In this document: in pieces, positions 10,082-18,385 of the stretch
Numbering within the stretch: position 1 is the first letter of the stretch
Layout of the letters: every line of letters begins with the position of its first letter
Origin: Devosia soli
Lineage (GTDB): Bacteria; Pseudomonadota; Alphaproteobacteria; Rhizobiales; Devosiaceae
Assembly (NCBI RefSeq): GCF_000970455.1
Contig: NZ_LAJG01000014.1
Location: forward strand, 124,001-188,000
Length of the DNA stretch: 64,000 nucleotides
Direction: 5' to 3'
The notes under the pieces: model-generated
The model's database searches: none
Told to the model about the DNA's origin: nothing
What the model saw: the letters and a program-made list of their open reading frames with translations, nothing else
Translations under genes and position numbers: made by a program

Positions 10082-10882
10082 TCAGCGGGCGTAGAGCTGA
10101 GTGAAAAATGCGGCGCCGCCGGCGGGAGGGGCGTCGGGCGTTTCCGCTTCGTTCTTGAAGAGGCCCGTGAAGGACATGTTGGCTGGGGAGAATCGCGACG
10201 GCACGGGCGGCAGCTGCGCGGCCGGCACGGGGTTATCCCCGGACATCTGCTGGGTCGAAAAGGCGGCGTTCGTGCCACCTTCGTGCTTGGCCACGAGCAC
10301 GCGATAAACCTCGCGGATCGTGCGCGGCTGGCCATTGCTATAAAAGATTGCCTGGTTCGCATCTGCTTGGCGCGGAAAGAGATTTACCGCCAGCTGGTCA
10401 GGGTTTTCGAGACCCGCCTTGAACATGCGCTCCGCCCCCTCGGCGCCAAGGAAATGGGCGATATAGAGCTCGCCGCCGCTCGGGTTCCGTCCGAATCGCT
10501 GGCGGAGATATTCACCGTTCGATCGGGTAAAGGCAGCGGCTAGATCGGCGGCAATTTGAGGGTCTTCGCGCAGCTTGAGGATGGCTTCTTTCCGCGCGGG
10601 GTCCGCAACGGTGTAGGAGCCATCGCTGCGCCGGGTGATCTCGGCGGCATATTGGCCGTAGCCGAGGCGGGGCCCCTGCTCTTTCATGACCTGCAACCAG
10701 GTGCTTTCGAGGAACTGAAAGAGCCCGACGGCTGACGAAGTGCTTGCTTTTGCTGATGGATTAAGGCTGCTCTCCCGCATTGCCGTCTGCAGCAGATAAG
10801 AAAAGTCCACGCCGCTGCGATCGCCAGCCGAGGTCAAGGCGGAGGCGAGATACTGCGGAACGGAGATGGACTGAACGCCCAT
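10082..10882 (-). CDS. Transglycosylase SLT domain protein
   Basis: This is a 266-aa protein with a lysozyme-like SLT domain near the N-terminus. The likely catalytic glutamate is E37 in the MRESSLNP motif, followed by GLFQF at about 53-57. The family cleaves the glycan strand of peptidoglycan to leave 1,6-anhydro ends. No classical signal peptide is visible at the chosen ATG, so export may use another route or the start may differ. The C-terminal third is proline- and alanine-rich and low in complexity. It follows DUF2336 in gene order on the same strand but is separated by about 90 bases. Confidence 0.82.
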   Translation of the reverse strand: MGVQSISVPQYLASALTSAGDRSGVDFSYLLQTAMRESSLNPSAKASTSSAVGLFQFLESTWLQVMKEQGPRLGYGQYAAEITRRSDGSYTVADPARKEAILKLREDPQIAADLAAAFTRSNGEYLRQRFGRNPSGGELYIAHFLGAEGAERMFKAGLENPDQLAVNLFPRQADANQAIFYSNGQPRTIREVYRVLVAKHEGGTNAAFSTQQMSGDNPVPAAQLPPVPSRFSPANMSFTGLFKNEAETPDAPPAGGAAFFTQLYAR

Positions 10883-10959
10883 AAATGGCCTGCGGCTAAT
10901 GCTAAGATTGCATTAACCAATGCCTCAGGATCGTTAACAGTCCGTTATCGCCGACAGCG

Positions 10960-11538
10960 TCAAGCGCGCCATTCCGTTACAATTTCGCTTAAATCGGGAC
11001 GTGGGCGGTCTTCGATGGCAATCGTCGGGGTTCCGATGTGGACAAAGCCGATGAAACGTTCGCCCTCCTTCGCCCCGAGCATGGCGGCAGCCTCCTCATC
11101 GAAAGTGAACCAGCGGGTGGTCCAGCTGGCGGCAAAGCCGAGGGCATAGGCTGCGTGTTCCAGATTGAACGCGACATTGCCGGCCGAGAGCAGCTGCTCG
11201 AACTCTGGAATTTTGACATGCGGCTTGGCGGTCGAAATGACCCCGACGACCAGCGGCGCTGGCAGAAATTGGCGGCGCTCGTTTTCAAGGCTGGCGTCAT
11301 CGAGCTCGGGGCGACGGCGCTTAGCGATTTCAGCGAGCTTTTCGCCAGCGGCGCGGCGCGCATCGCCGGTAAACGTCACCAAACGCCAGGGAGCGAGCTT
11401 GCCATGATCGGGAACGCGGGTGGCGATCGTGAAAAGCGTCTTCATCTCTTCGGGCGTCGGGCCGGGTTCGGCGAGAAATGCCTGGCCAACGGAGCGGCGG
11501 GTAAGGAGGTAATCGCGCAGGGCGGGATTTGCTGGCAT
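10960..11538 (-). CDS. Nitroreductase family protein
   Basis: This is a flavin-dependent oxidoreductase of 192 aa, close to the short YdjA type. It contains the N-terminal RRSV motif that contacts FMN phosphate, then RVPDHGKLAPWR, and a C-terminal IGFVHIGTP segment, all usual in this group. It would bind FMN as a homodimer and use NAD(P)H; the physiological substrate is unknown. AGGAA precedes the ATG. Confidence 0.9.
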   Translation of the reverse strand: MPANPALRDYLLTRRSVGQAFLAEPGPTPEEMKTLFTIATRVPDHGKLAPWRLVTFTGDARRAAGEKLAEIAKRRRPELDDASLENERRQFLPAPLVVGVISTAKPHVKIPEFEQLLSAGNVAFNLEHAAYALGFAASWTTRWFTFDEEAAAMLGAKEGERFIGFVHIGTPTIAIEDRPRPDLSEIVTEWRA

Positions 11539-11692
11539 AATGGGTTCCTGGCAGAACGGTGTGTGGGCCTTGGGAAAATGCTTTGGCCCAAACTACTACC
11601 GGTTTTCAAGCCGCACTGGTTGTGACACAGCTTTTCCGCATTCGCTTCGTAAGGCTCCCCGGAGTCGCGGGCGATGTTCCCGACGTGACGCG

Positions 11693-12682
11693 ATGGCCCG
11701 AACACATATGCCACCTCTCTTTCGCCTGATTGCCTGTGCCATGCTCAGCCTGAGCGCAATTTCCCTTGCCGTCGACCCGGTCGTCATTGCGCAGGAAAGT
11801 GCAGAAATTCCGCCCCTGCCCCGTCCACGGCCGGATCGTGATGCGACGACGGCAATTCCTGCTGGCGAGGCGAAGGGCACTGCGACGCAGGCGATCGAGG
11901 CGATAACGACTACGCCGCAATCGGTAACGCTTTCCGCTCGGATCACGCAGGACGGCCCGGCCATCCCCGACGGCGTCGTTTGGCGCGTGTTCGATACAGT
12001 GCCGGATGCATCAGGCAACATGAAGCTGGTCGCTAAATCTGAGGAAGGCACGGCCAAGCTCGATCTGCCGCCCGGCGAATATGTTGTGCACGTCGCCTAT
12101 GGCCGGGCGCAGTTGAGCGAAGCTCTTTCTGTGACGACCGGGAACAACGAAAAGATCATCGACCTTGAGGCCGGCGCGCTGCGCCTCAACTCAGCTGTAA
12201 CGGGCGATATCCCGATCGAGCCCACGCAACTGCACTTTGACATTTTTACCGCTGGTGAGGAAAGCAATCGCGTTCTGATCGCGGAAAACCTGCCGCCGAA
12301 CGACATCATCACCCTCAACGCCGGCACCTATCACATCGTCTCACATTTCGGGACCATCAATGCCGTCGTTCGCGCCGATCTGCGGGTCGAGGCGGGCGAA
12401 CTGACCGATGCAACGCTCTACCACCACGCAAGCGAAGTTTCGCTGAAACTGGTTTCGGTCGAAGGCGGCGAGGCGATCGCCGACGTGGAATGGACCATCA
12501 AGACTCCTGACGGCGCCACCGTCTTTACCGACCGCGGCGCGTTCCCCACGACCGTTCTTGCGGAAGGCGACTATCTGGTTTTGGCCAAGCAGGGCGAGAA
12601 GGTTTATAACCGCGAAGTCCAGGTGGTTTCAGGCGGCTCACGCGAAATCGAGGTGCTGACCAGCGTTTATCAGGGCGGGTAG
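11693..12682 (+). CDS. Secreted protein with three beta-rich repeats, function unknown
   Basis: This is a 329-aa exported protein. The N-terminus has a basic start, a hydrophobic core (about 8-27) and a likely cleavage after a small-residue stretch near VIAQES, followed by a proline-rich linker (PPLPRPRPD). The body holds at least three units of about 75-90 residues, each with a short G-x-Y turn then hydrophobic strands: PPGEYVVHVAYG, NAGTYHIVSHFG and AEGDYLVLAKQG. This looks like carboxypeptidase-regulatory or PEGA-like beta-sandwich repeats. I do not recognise a named family. The ATG at 11693 is chosen for the signal peptide; ATG at 11708 is also possible. Confidence 0.72.
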   Translation: MARTHMPPLFRLIACAMLSLSAISLAVDPVVIAQESAEIPPLPRPRPDRDATTAIPAGEAKGTATQAIEAITTTPQSVTLSARITQDGPAIPDGVVWRVFDTVPDASGNMKLVAKSEEGTAKLDLPPGEYVVHVAYGRAQLSEALSVTTGNNEKIIDLEAGALRLNSAVTGDIPIEPTQLHFDIFTAGEESNRVLIAENLPPNDIITLNAGTYHIVSHFGTINAVVRADLRVEAGELTDATLYHHASEVSLKLVSVEGGEAIADVEWTIKTPDGATVFTDRGAFPTTVLAEGDYLVLAKQGEKVYNREVQVVSGGSREIEVLTSVYQGG

Positions 12683-12718
12683 GCTAGACTCGGCTACGGC
12701 CCCCAGGCTCCATGTGCC

Positions 12719-12789
12719 GTCACCACCGGGCTTGTCCCGGTAATCCAGGCGAAGGCTAGATGGATTGCCGGGACACGCCCGGCAATGAC
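12719..12789. repeat. Palindromic intergenic repeat, copy 1
   Basis: Two 29-base arms (12719-12747 and 12761-12789) are inverted repeats that match at 24 of 29 positions, around a 13-base centre. The arms begin GTCA and end ATCCA and contain CGGGC and TCCCGG cores. It lies between two convergent genes and could fold as a long hairpin. A related element occurs at 15397. I recall similar elements as abundant intergenic repeats in Hyphomicrobiales. Confidence 0.8.
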
Positions 12790-12833
12790 GATGTAGCTTA
12801 CGTCCCGGACGACCTCATCGAGCCGCGAGTGAT

Positions 12834-13298
12834 CTACTTTCCGTAAACGTTTTTCGGATCGAACAGTCTGTGCAGACCCGTGTCTTGAAGCCGTGCCGAG
12901 CCATCCGTGAGCTCCACACGCCGATAAAAGCAGCTTTTGCGGCCGGTGTGGCAGGCGGCGCCGCGGCCGGTTTGGCGGACGGTCATGACGAGGCAATCCT
13001 GGTCGCAGTCGGTGCGCAGCTCGACAACCTCCTGTAGCTCTCCTGAGGTCTCGCCCTTCTTCCAGATCGCCTTGCGCGACCGCGACCAATAGTGGGCGAT
13101 GCCGGTCTCTAGAGTAAGGCCAAGCGTTTCGGCGTTCATATGCGCGACCATGAGAACGTCCTTGCTGCCCTCTTCGATCGTCACGACAGTGATCAGCCCG
13201 TGCGCGTCAAAGCGTGGGGCGAACTCGGCGCCCTCTTCGAGTTCTTCGTGGCTCAGGGATTTGGGATCGGCAAAAATGGTCATTCGGATCAAGCTCAT
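12834..13298 (-). CDS. hisI: Phosphoribosyl-AMP cyclohydrolase
   Basis: This enzyme opens the purine ring of PR-AMP in the third step of histidine synthesis (154 aa, single domain without HisE). The metal motif DCDQD lies at 97-101, and the zinc-binding CHTGRKSC at 116-123 is complete; [16 protein letters not shown] is the expected substrate region. The ATG at 13298 gives a normal family length; ATG at 13283 is an alternative. It stands alone, near folE, as in several related genomes. Confidence 0.95.
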   Translation of the reverse strand: MSLIRMTIFADPKSLSHEELEEGAEFAPRFDAHGLITVVTIEEGSKDVLMVAHMNAETLGLTLETGIAHYWSRSRKAIWKKGETSGELQEVVELRTDCDQDCLVMTVRQTGRGAACHTGRKSCFYRRVELTDGSARLQDTGLHRLFDPKNVYGK

Positions 13299-13392
13299 CA
13301 GGTTGCGTGGCTCTAGCGCGACTTCGCAGCAAATGCCACTGCCGAAATCTGGCATGTCTCCGGTCTAGTCTCTGAAGCAAAGGAGATGGTTC

Positions 13393-13812
13393 ATGACAAA
13401 ATTCTGGATCGCAGTGGCGTCAGCCGGGCATGCGCGCCGGGGCAAGGTCGGCTTCATGCAAGTCAACCACGGCAAGAAAGCCCCGCTTCAGCGCATTCGC
13501 GCCGGTGATGGCATTGTTTATTATTCGCCAGCAGAAACGATCGACGGCAAGGACAAACTGCAGAGCTTTACGACCATCGGGCGCGTCCGAGACGAAGAGC
13601 TCTATCAGGGCGAGATGGGCGGTGATTTCACGCCCTGGCGCCGCAATGTCGATTACCTTGATGCCACCGAAGCGCCGATTACGCCTCTGCTCGACGGGCT
13701 CGAATTCACACGCGGAAACCGCAACTGGGGTTACCAGATGCGGTTCGGTATCTTCGAAATCTCCGAAAACGACTTCCGGGTCATTGCGGAGGCGATGCGC
13801 GCCGAAATCTGA
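13393..13812 (+). CDS. EVE domain-containing protein
   Basis: This 139-aa protein spans a single EVE domain (formerly DUF55), a PUA-like fold that can bind modified bases in DNA or RNA. The N-terminal [14 protein letters not shown], a central GDGIVYYSP and a C-terminal RFGIFEIS pattern fit the family. AAAGGAG lies eight bases before the ATG. It sits between hisI and folE with opposite orientation to both. EVE proteins may serve tRNA modification or defence; nothing nearby decides which. Confidence 0.85.
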   Translation: MTKFWIAVASAGHARRGKVGFMQVNHGKKAPLQRIRAGDGIVYYSPAETIDGKDKLQSFTTIGRVRDEELYQGEMGGDFTPWRRNVDYLDATEAPITPLLDGLEFTRGNRNWGYQMRFGIFEISENDFRVIAEAMRAEI

Positions 13813-13829
13813 GCGGGCAGCGGAAACCT

Positions 13830-14453
13830 CTAGCGCCGGTTGATCATCACGAAGAAGCGATCCTGCTCGATCCGGTCTTCCGCGAAGACGCCGGTGAACC
13901 GATGGGTGATGGTCTTGACGTCGTGCGCTCGCACACCGCGCATAGTCATGCACATGTGCTCGGCCTCGAGCATCACGGCGGCACCGCGCGGATTGAGGTT
14001 TTCGTTGATGGCATCGATGATCTGCGCGGTCATCGTTTCCTGCGTCTGCAGGCGACGGGCGAAAACTTCCACCAAGCGGGCCAGCTTGGAGAGGCCGACC
14101 ACGCCATCATGCGGCAAGTATGCGATATGCGCCTTGCCGTAGAACGGCACCATGTGGTGCTCGCAATGGGCATAGAATGGGATATCGCGCACGAAGACGA
14201 TGTCATCATAGCCGCCGACTTCCCGGAAGGTTTTTGAGAGGATTTCCTTGGCGTCCTGGCCATAGCCGGCGAAGAGTTCGCCATAAGCTTTGGCGACACG
14301 CGAAGGCGTTTCAAGCAAGCCTTCACGGTTCGGATCGTCACCGGCCCAGGCAATCAGGGTACGCACGGCTGCCTCTGCTTCTTCGCGCGTCGGACGCGGC
14401 AGAGCCGTGGATGACAAAGGCGCAGGAAAAACCGATTTGATAGACGCGTCCAC
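13830..14453 (-). CDS. folE: GTP cyclohydrolase I
   Basis: FolE converts GTP to dihydroneopterin triphosphate, the first step of folate and pterin synthesis (207 aa). It has the zinc site CEHHMVPF at 97-104, with C97 and H100 as likely ligands, and the later [11 protein letters not shown] with the third ligand. The [13 protein letters not shown] segment is also typical. The start is a GTG with AGGAG seven bases upstream. The N-terminal 20 residues are variable and probably disordered. Confidence 0.97.
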   Translation of the reverse strand: MDASIKSVFPAPLSSTALPRPTREEAEAAVRTLIAWAGDDPNREGLLETPSRVAKAYGELFAGYGQDAKEILSKTFREVGGYDDIVFVRDIPFYAHCEHHMVPFYGKAHIAYLPHDGVVGLSKLARLVEVFARRLQTQETMTAQIIDAINENLNPRGAAVMLEAEHMCMTMRGVRAHDVKTITHRFTGVFAEDRIEQDRFFVMINRR

Positions 14454-14601
14454 GGCGAACTCCTAAGGCTCATTGACCAGGGTTAACTACGCAACCTCAT
14501 GCCGTTTGGACCAGTCGGGGATCTTATAACCCTGGCAGTCCTTATAGGTCCCCCTATATAGAAGGCGGACAAGACAGGAACAAGAAGCCGAATTTTTGTA
14601 G

Positions 14602-15033
14602 ATGGCGCTGAGCGAGCTCTATTCGGACAAGATTCTCGAGATTGCTGGAAATGCAATCCAGCCGGGCCGTTTGGCGGCTCCGGACGCATCTGCGCGCAAA
14701 GTTAGCCGCGTCTGCGGCTCGATCATCGAGGTCGACATCGCCGTGGCCGATGGGATCATCACCGGATATGGCCACACGGTTTCCGCCTGTGCCCTGGGGC
14801 AGACTTCAGCGGCGATCGTGGCCAAGGCCGTCGTCGGGACAAGCGTTTCAGATTTCACGGCACTGCGCGCACAGATGCTGGCTATGCTGAAGGATGGGGG
14901 GCAACCGCCAGACGGAAAATGGTCGAATCTGGCCTATCTCGAACCGGTAAGGGATTTTCCGGCGCGCCATGCCTCGACCATGCTGGTGTTCGACGCGGTC
15001 TGCGACGCTATCGAGAGCTTGAAGGCTCGATGA
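14602..15033 (+). CDS. IscU/NifU-N-like iron-sulfur scaffold family protein
   Basis: This 143-aa protein has the NifU_N fold of Fe-S cluster scaffolds. It keeps two of the three cluster cysteines expected for IscU (C38 in RVCGS and C63 in SACALGQ). At the position of the third, the sequence reads PARHAST with no cysteine. The family member is therefore divergent and may not build clusters in the IscU way. Its stop overlaps the start of yidD (ATGA), so the two are co-translated. In related genomes a gene of this kind also sits near folE and hisI. Confidence 0.85.
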   Translation: MALSELYSDKILEIAGNAIQPGRLAAPDASARKVSRVCGSIIEVDIAVADGIITGYGHTVSACALGQTSAAIVAKAVVGTSVSDFTALRAQMLAMLKDGGQPPDGKWSNLAYLEPVRDFPARHASTMLVFDAVCDAIESLKAR

Positions 15034-15341
15034 GAGACGCCCTTTTGCTTCTTGGGCGCGCTATCGATTTTCCGTTCAAGCTCGCGGCCGTTTTTCTGAT
15101 TACGCTCTATCGCTACACTCTGTCGGCATTCGTCGGGCGGACATGCCGGCACATGCCGAGCTGCTCTGAATATACGCGAGACGCCATCTGGCAATTCGGT
15201 TTCTGGCCGGGCGGCTGGATGGGGTTGTCGCGGTTCTCCCGGTGCCGTCCGGGAGGCACGCATGGCTACGATCCGTTGCCGGAGGCAGCGCCCAGCAGGG
15301 CACGGTGGTATTTGCCCTGGACCTATGGGCGGTGGCGGTGA
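15030..15341 (+). CDS. yidD: Membrane protein insertion efficiency factor YidD
   Basis: This is a small cytoplasmic-face protein (103 aa) that assists the YidC insertase. The family signature is clear: ITLYRYTLSAF, then CRHMPSCSEYTRDA with its cysteines, and GLSRFSRCRPGGTHGYDP. The N-terminal segment is amphipathic. The ATG overlaps the stop of the preceding scaffold-like gene by four bases. In many bacteria yidD sits with rnpA and yidC; here it is separated from them. Confidence 0.95.
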   Translation: MRDALLLLGRAIDFPFKLAAVFLITLYRYTLSAFVGRTCRHMPSCSEYTRDAIWQFGFWPGGWMGLSRFSRCRPGGTHGYDPLPEAAPSRARWYLPWTYGRWR

Positions 15342-15699
15342 TCGGCTGAGTGCTCGCCCTGCGACGGACAGCCATCTGTGAGCTCAAAGGTCCATCGTCA
15401 TCGCCCGGCTCGTCCGGGCAATCCACCTTGCCTCCGCATGGACCACCGGGACAGGCCCGGCGCTGACGACATGGAGATGCGGGCAGAAGGGTGGGCGCGG
15501 CACCATCTCTCCACTCGCACGTCATCGTGGTTCGAGGGCTCACCTTGTGCGGCACCTCGCCATTCGGACTTCAGAAGACTTGCGCCAAACCAATGACACC
15601 AGTGCATCCCTAAGGGCTGGCATGACGGCAAAAGCATGCTATTCAGGCCGCCTTGCAGCGAATGGCGCTGCATAATTTCCAATTTTCTGGAGACTTCAA
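15342..15699. other. Intergenic region between yidD and thrS
   Basis: This 358-base stretch contains the second palindromic repeat at 15397-15467. A further GC-rich segment near 15505-15560 looks like another degenerate dispersed repeat. The last 130 bases should hold the thrS promoter and leader. I see no T-box features, no threonine-rich leader peptide and no plausible gene. Confidence 0.5.
15397..15467. repeat. Palindromic intergenic repeat, copy 2 (degenerate)
   Basis: Arms at 15397-15425 and 15439-15467 form an imperfect inverted repeat of 29 bases around a 13-base centre. Arm length, spacing and the GTCA and TCCA ends are the same as in the copy at 12719. The pairing is poorer than in copy 1, so this copy appears to have decayed. 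It lies after yidD and before thrS. Confidence 0.75.
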
Positions 15700-17688
15700 A
15701 TGTCGATCATGGTGACGTTCCCCGATGGTGCATCTCGCGAATTTCCGCGCGGCACCACCGGCACCACCGTGGTCGAGGGAATCTCCAAGTCGCTGGCCAA
15801 GAAGACGGTTGCGATGCGCTGGAACGGCGTGCTTTCGGATCTTTCCGATGTGCTGGAAGCCGACGGCAAGATCGAATTTGTGACGCGCGATTCCGGCTCC
15901 AAGGACGTGTTGGAGCTGATCCGGCACGATGCCGCGCACGTGCTTGCCGAAGCCGTGCAGGAGCTTTGGCCGGATACGCAGGTGACGATCGGTCCCGTGA
16001 TCGAGAACGGCTTTTATTACGACTTCTACCGTCCGGCAGGTCCGTTCACGGAAGATGAGCTGCGCATCATCGAAAAGAAGATGAGCGAGATCATCGAACG
16101 CGGTGCGGCCTTCACCAAGGAGGTCTGGAGCCGCGATCAGGCCAAGGATTTTTTCCGCGCCAAGGGCGAAGACTTCAAGGTCGAGCTGGTTGATGCGATT
16201 CCGGCCGATCAATCGCTGAAGATGTATAAGCAGGGCCAGTGGATCGACCTCTGCCGCGGGCCGCACATGCGAACCGTCAAGGATGTCGGCCAGGCGTTCA
16301 AGCTGACCAAGGTGGCCGGCGCCTATTGGCGCGGCGACAGCAATCGCGAAGTGCTGAGCCGCATCTACGGCACGGCTTTTGCCACCAAGGAAGAGCTCGA
16401 CGCCTATCTCCTGATGATGGAAGAGGCGGAAAAGCGCGACCATCGCAAGATCGGCCAGGACCTCGACCTATTCCACTTCCAGGCCGAGGCGCAGGGTTCG
16501 GTGTTCTGGCATCCGCGCGGCTTCGTCATCTATAATCAAATGGAAGCCTATATCCGCCGTCGTCTCAACTCCTCAGGCTATGTCGAGGTGAAGACGCCGC
16601 AGCTGATGCATTCCAAATTCTGGGAAATGTCAGGCCACTGGGGCAAGTATCGCGAAAACATGTTCGTGGTGCCCGACCAGGTGCCGAACACGGAAGACGA
16701 CAAGCCGATCTTCGAGAACGGCGGCGACCTCCTGGCGCTCAAGCCGATGAACTGCCCGGCACACGTGCAGATTTTCAACCAGGGCATCAAGAGCTATCGC
16801 GACCTGCCGCTGCGCATGGCCGAGTTCGGCTGCTGTCACCGCAACGAGGCCCATGGTGCACTTCATGGCCTGATGCGCGTGCGGCAGATGACCCAGGACG
16901 ACGCGCACATCTTCTGCCGCGAAGACCAGATTCAGAGCGAGACGGAGCACTTTGTGCACCTGCTCTATTCGGTTTACGGGCACCTCGGGTTCGACAATGT
17001 GGTGATCAAGCTCGCGACGCGGCCGGAGAAATTCGGCGGCACGATCGAGCGCTGGGATACGGCCGAGAAGGCGCTGGGCGATGCCCTGCGCGCAACAGGC
17101 TATGACTTCGAGATCGCCGAAGGCGAAGGCGCGTTTTATGCGCCCAAACTCGAATTCCATCTCAAGGACGCGATCGGCCGCTCGTGGCAGGTCGGGACGC
17201 TGCAGCTCGACTATGTGCTGCCCGAGCGCCTGAATGCGACCTATGTCGCCGAGGACGGTTCGCGGCAGTTTGCCGTGATGCTGCATCGCGCGATCCTGGG
17301 ATCGCTCGAGCGCTTCATCGGCATCCTGATCGAGAATCACGCCGGCAAGATGCCGATGTGGCTGGCGCCGACCCAGGTCGTCGTTGCGACTATTGTGTCG
17401 GAAGCGGATGAGTATGGGCAGAAGTTGGTCAACCAGCTTCAGGCTGCCGGCATCCGCGCCGAGCTCGATACGCGCAACGAGAAGATCAACTACAAGGTGC
17501 GTGAGCACTCGGTCCAAAAAGTGCCGCTGATGTTCGTCGTGGGCAAGCGCGAGGCCGAGGAAGGCACGGTTTCCGTGCGTCGCCTGGGCACCGAGGGTCA
17601 GAAGGTGATGCCATCGATGGAAGCGATCGTCTCGCTTCTCGCCGAGGCGACTCCGCCCGATCTCAAGGACAAGGCGCAGGCAGCCTAA
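15700..17688 (+). CDS. thrS: Threonine--tRNA ligase
   Basis: This enzyme charges tRNA-Thr (662 aa, full length). Domain order is TGS (1-62), the editing SAD domain with [10 protein letters not shown] at about 70-79, a class II catalytic core with [10 protein letters not shown] and the motif 2 region [13 protein letters not shown], and a C-terminal anticodon-binding domain. The zinc ligand cysteine is in MNCPAH. The ATG is supported by GGAG upstream. The next gene starts two bases after the stop. Confidence 0.98.
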   Translation: MSIMVTFPDGASREFPRGTTGTTVVEGISKSLAKKTVAMRWNGVLSDLSDVLEADGKIEFVTRDSGSKDVLELIRHDAAHVLAEAVQELWPDTQVTIGPVIENGFYYDFYRPAGPFTEDELRIIEKKMSEIIERGAAFTKEVWSRDQAKDFFRAKGEDFKVELVDAIPADQSLKMYKQGQWIDLCRGPHMRTVKDVGQAFKLTKVAGAYWRGDSNREVLSRIYGTAFATKEELDAYLLMMEEAEKRDHRKIGQDLDLFHFQAEAQGSVFWHPRGFVIYNQMEAYIRRRLNSSGYVEVKTPQLMHSKFWEMSGHWGKYRENMFVVPDQVPNTEDDKPIFENGGDLLALKPMNCPAHVQIFNQGIKSYRDLPLRMAEFGCCHRNEAHGALHGLMRVRQMTQDDAHIFCREDQIQSETEHFVHLLYSVYGHLGFDNVVIKLATRPEKFGGTIERWDTAEKALGDALRATGYDFEIAEGEGAFYAPKLEFHLKDAIGRSWQVGTLQLDYVLPERLNATYVAEDGSRQFAVMLHRAILGSLERFIGILIENHAGKMPMWLAPTQVVVATIVSEADEYGQKLVNQLQAAGIRAELDTRNEKINYKVREHSVQKVPLMFVVGKREAEEGTVSVRRLGTEGQKVMPSMEAIVSLLAEATPPDLKDKAQAA

Positions 17689-17690
17689 GA

Positions 17691-17915
17691 ATGCCGCAGC
17701 GTCCGTCCAATCGCGAAATGAAGGCGCTTTATCATCTGGGCGAGGACAATGTCCTTGGCCCGGATGACTTCAAGGATATCGGCGAAAAGACCTTTGCCGG
17801 CATGCTGAAGAAGAAGTGGGTCGAAGAGGTCGAGCCGGGCAAATTCCGGACGACGGAAAAGGGCCGCATCATCCATGATGAAGAGGTCTATTTCACTGGC
17901 CGCTGGAAACGATAA
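17691..17915 (+). CDS. Small conserved protein, possible winged helix (74 aa)
   Basis: This 74-aa basic protein begins two bases after thrS stops, so it is almost certainly co-transcribed with it and with arfB downstream. The order of helices followed by a strand-like EPGKFRTTEKGRIIHDE segment resembles a winged-helix domain, in which TEKGR is a frequent end-of-wing motif. I do not recognise the family. Its place between thrS and a ribosome-rescue gene suggests, but does not show, a role linked to translation. Confidence 0.7.
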   Translation: MPQRPSNREMKALYHLGEDNVLGPDDFKDIGEKTFAGMLKKKWVEEVEPGKFRTTEKGRIIHDEEVYFTGRWKR

Positions 17916-17930
17916 GGACAGCGCGGGATC

Positions 17931-18362
17931 ATGGCCGACCCAATCGCCATTACCCGCTCTGTTTCCATCGATCCATCCGAGATCGAGGAAACGTTCGTTC
18001 GCGGCGCAGGACCCGGCGGACAAAACGTCAATAAGGTCGCAAGCGCGGTGCAGTTGCGCTTCGATCTAGAGAATTCCCCAAACATTCCCGAGCCGATGAA
18101 GCGGCGCGTCGCGGTGCTTGCGGGCAGCCGGCTGACCAAGGATGGCGTGATCGTCATCCAATCCAACAGCCATCGCGACCAGCCGCTCAATCGCGCCGAG
18201 GCGCTGGCGCGGCTCGTGGCATTGCTGCGCGAGGGTGCCTTCGTGCCCAAGCCGCGCATTGCAACCCGCCCTACCCTTGCCTCGAAGAAGCGGCGGCTCG
18301 ATGCCAAGACCAACCGGTCGGGCATCAAGCAGGGCCGCGGCAAACCAACATTCGAAGACTGA
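17931..18362 (+). CDS. arfB: Alternative ribosome-rescue factor (peptidyl-tRNA hydrolase ArfB)
   Basis: This 143-aa class I release-factor-like protein frees ribosomes stalled on mRNAs without a stop codon. The catalytic GGQ is at 29-31 within GAGPGGQNVNKVAS. The C-terminal tail is rich in K and R (SKKRRLDAKTNRSGIKQGRGK), as needed to enter the empty mRNA channel. It lacks the codon-reading domain of true release factors. It lies in the thrS cluster, 15 bases after the preceding gene. Confidence 0.95.
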   Translation: MADPIAITRSVSIDPSEIEETFVRGAGPGGQNVNKVASAVQLRFDLENSPNIPEPMKRRVAVLAGSRLTKDGVIVIQSNSHRDQPLNRAEALARLVALLREGAFVPKPRIATRPTLASKKRRLDAKTNRSGIKQGRGKPTFED

Positions 18363-18385
18363 ACCTCAACCCTCCGGAAGCATTC

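Noticed and set aside
15570-15699. A T-box or attenuator in front of thrS
   Set aside because: There is no T-box sequence, no run of threonine codons in a leader peptide, and no terminator/antiterminator pair. T-boxes are also rare in Proteobacteria.
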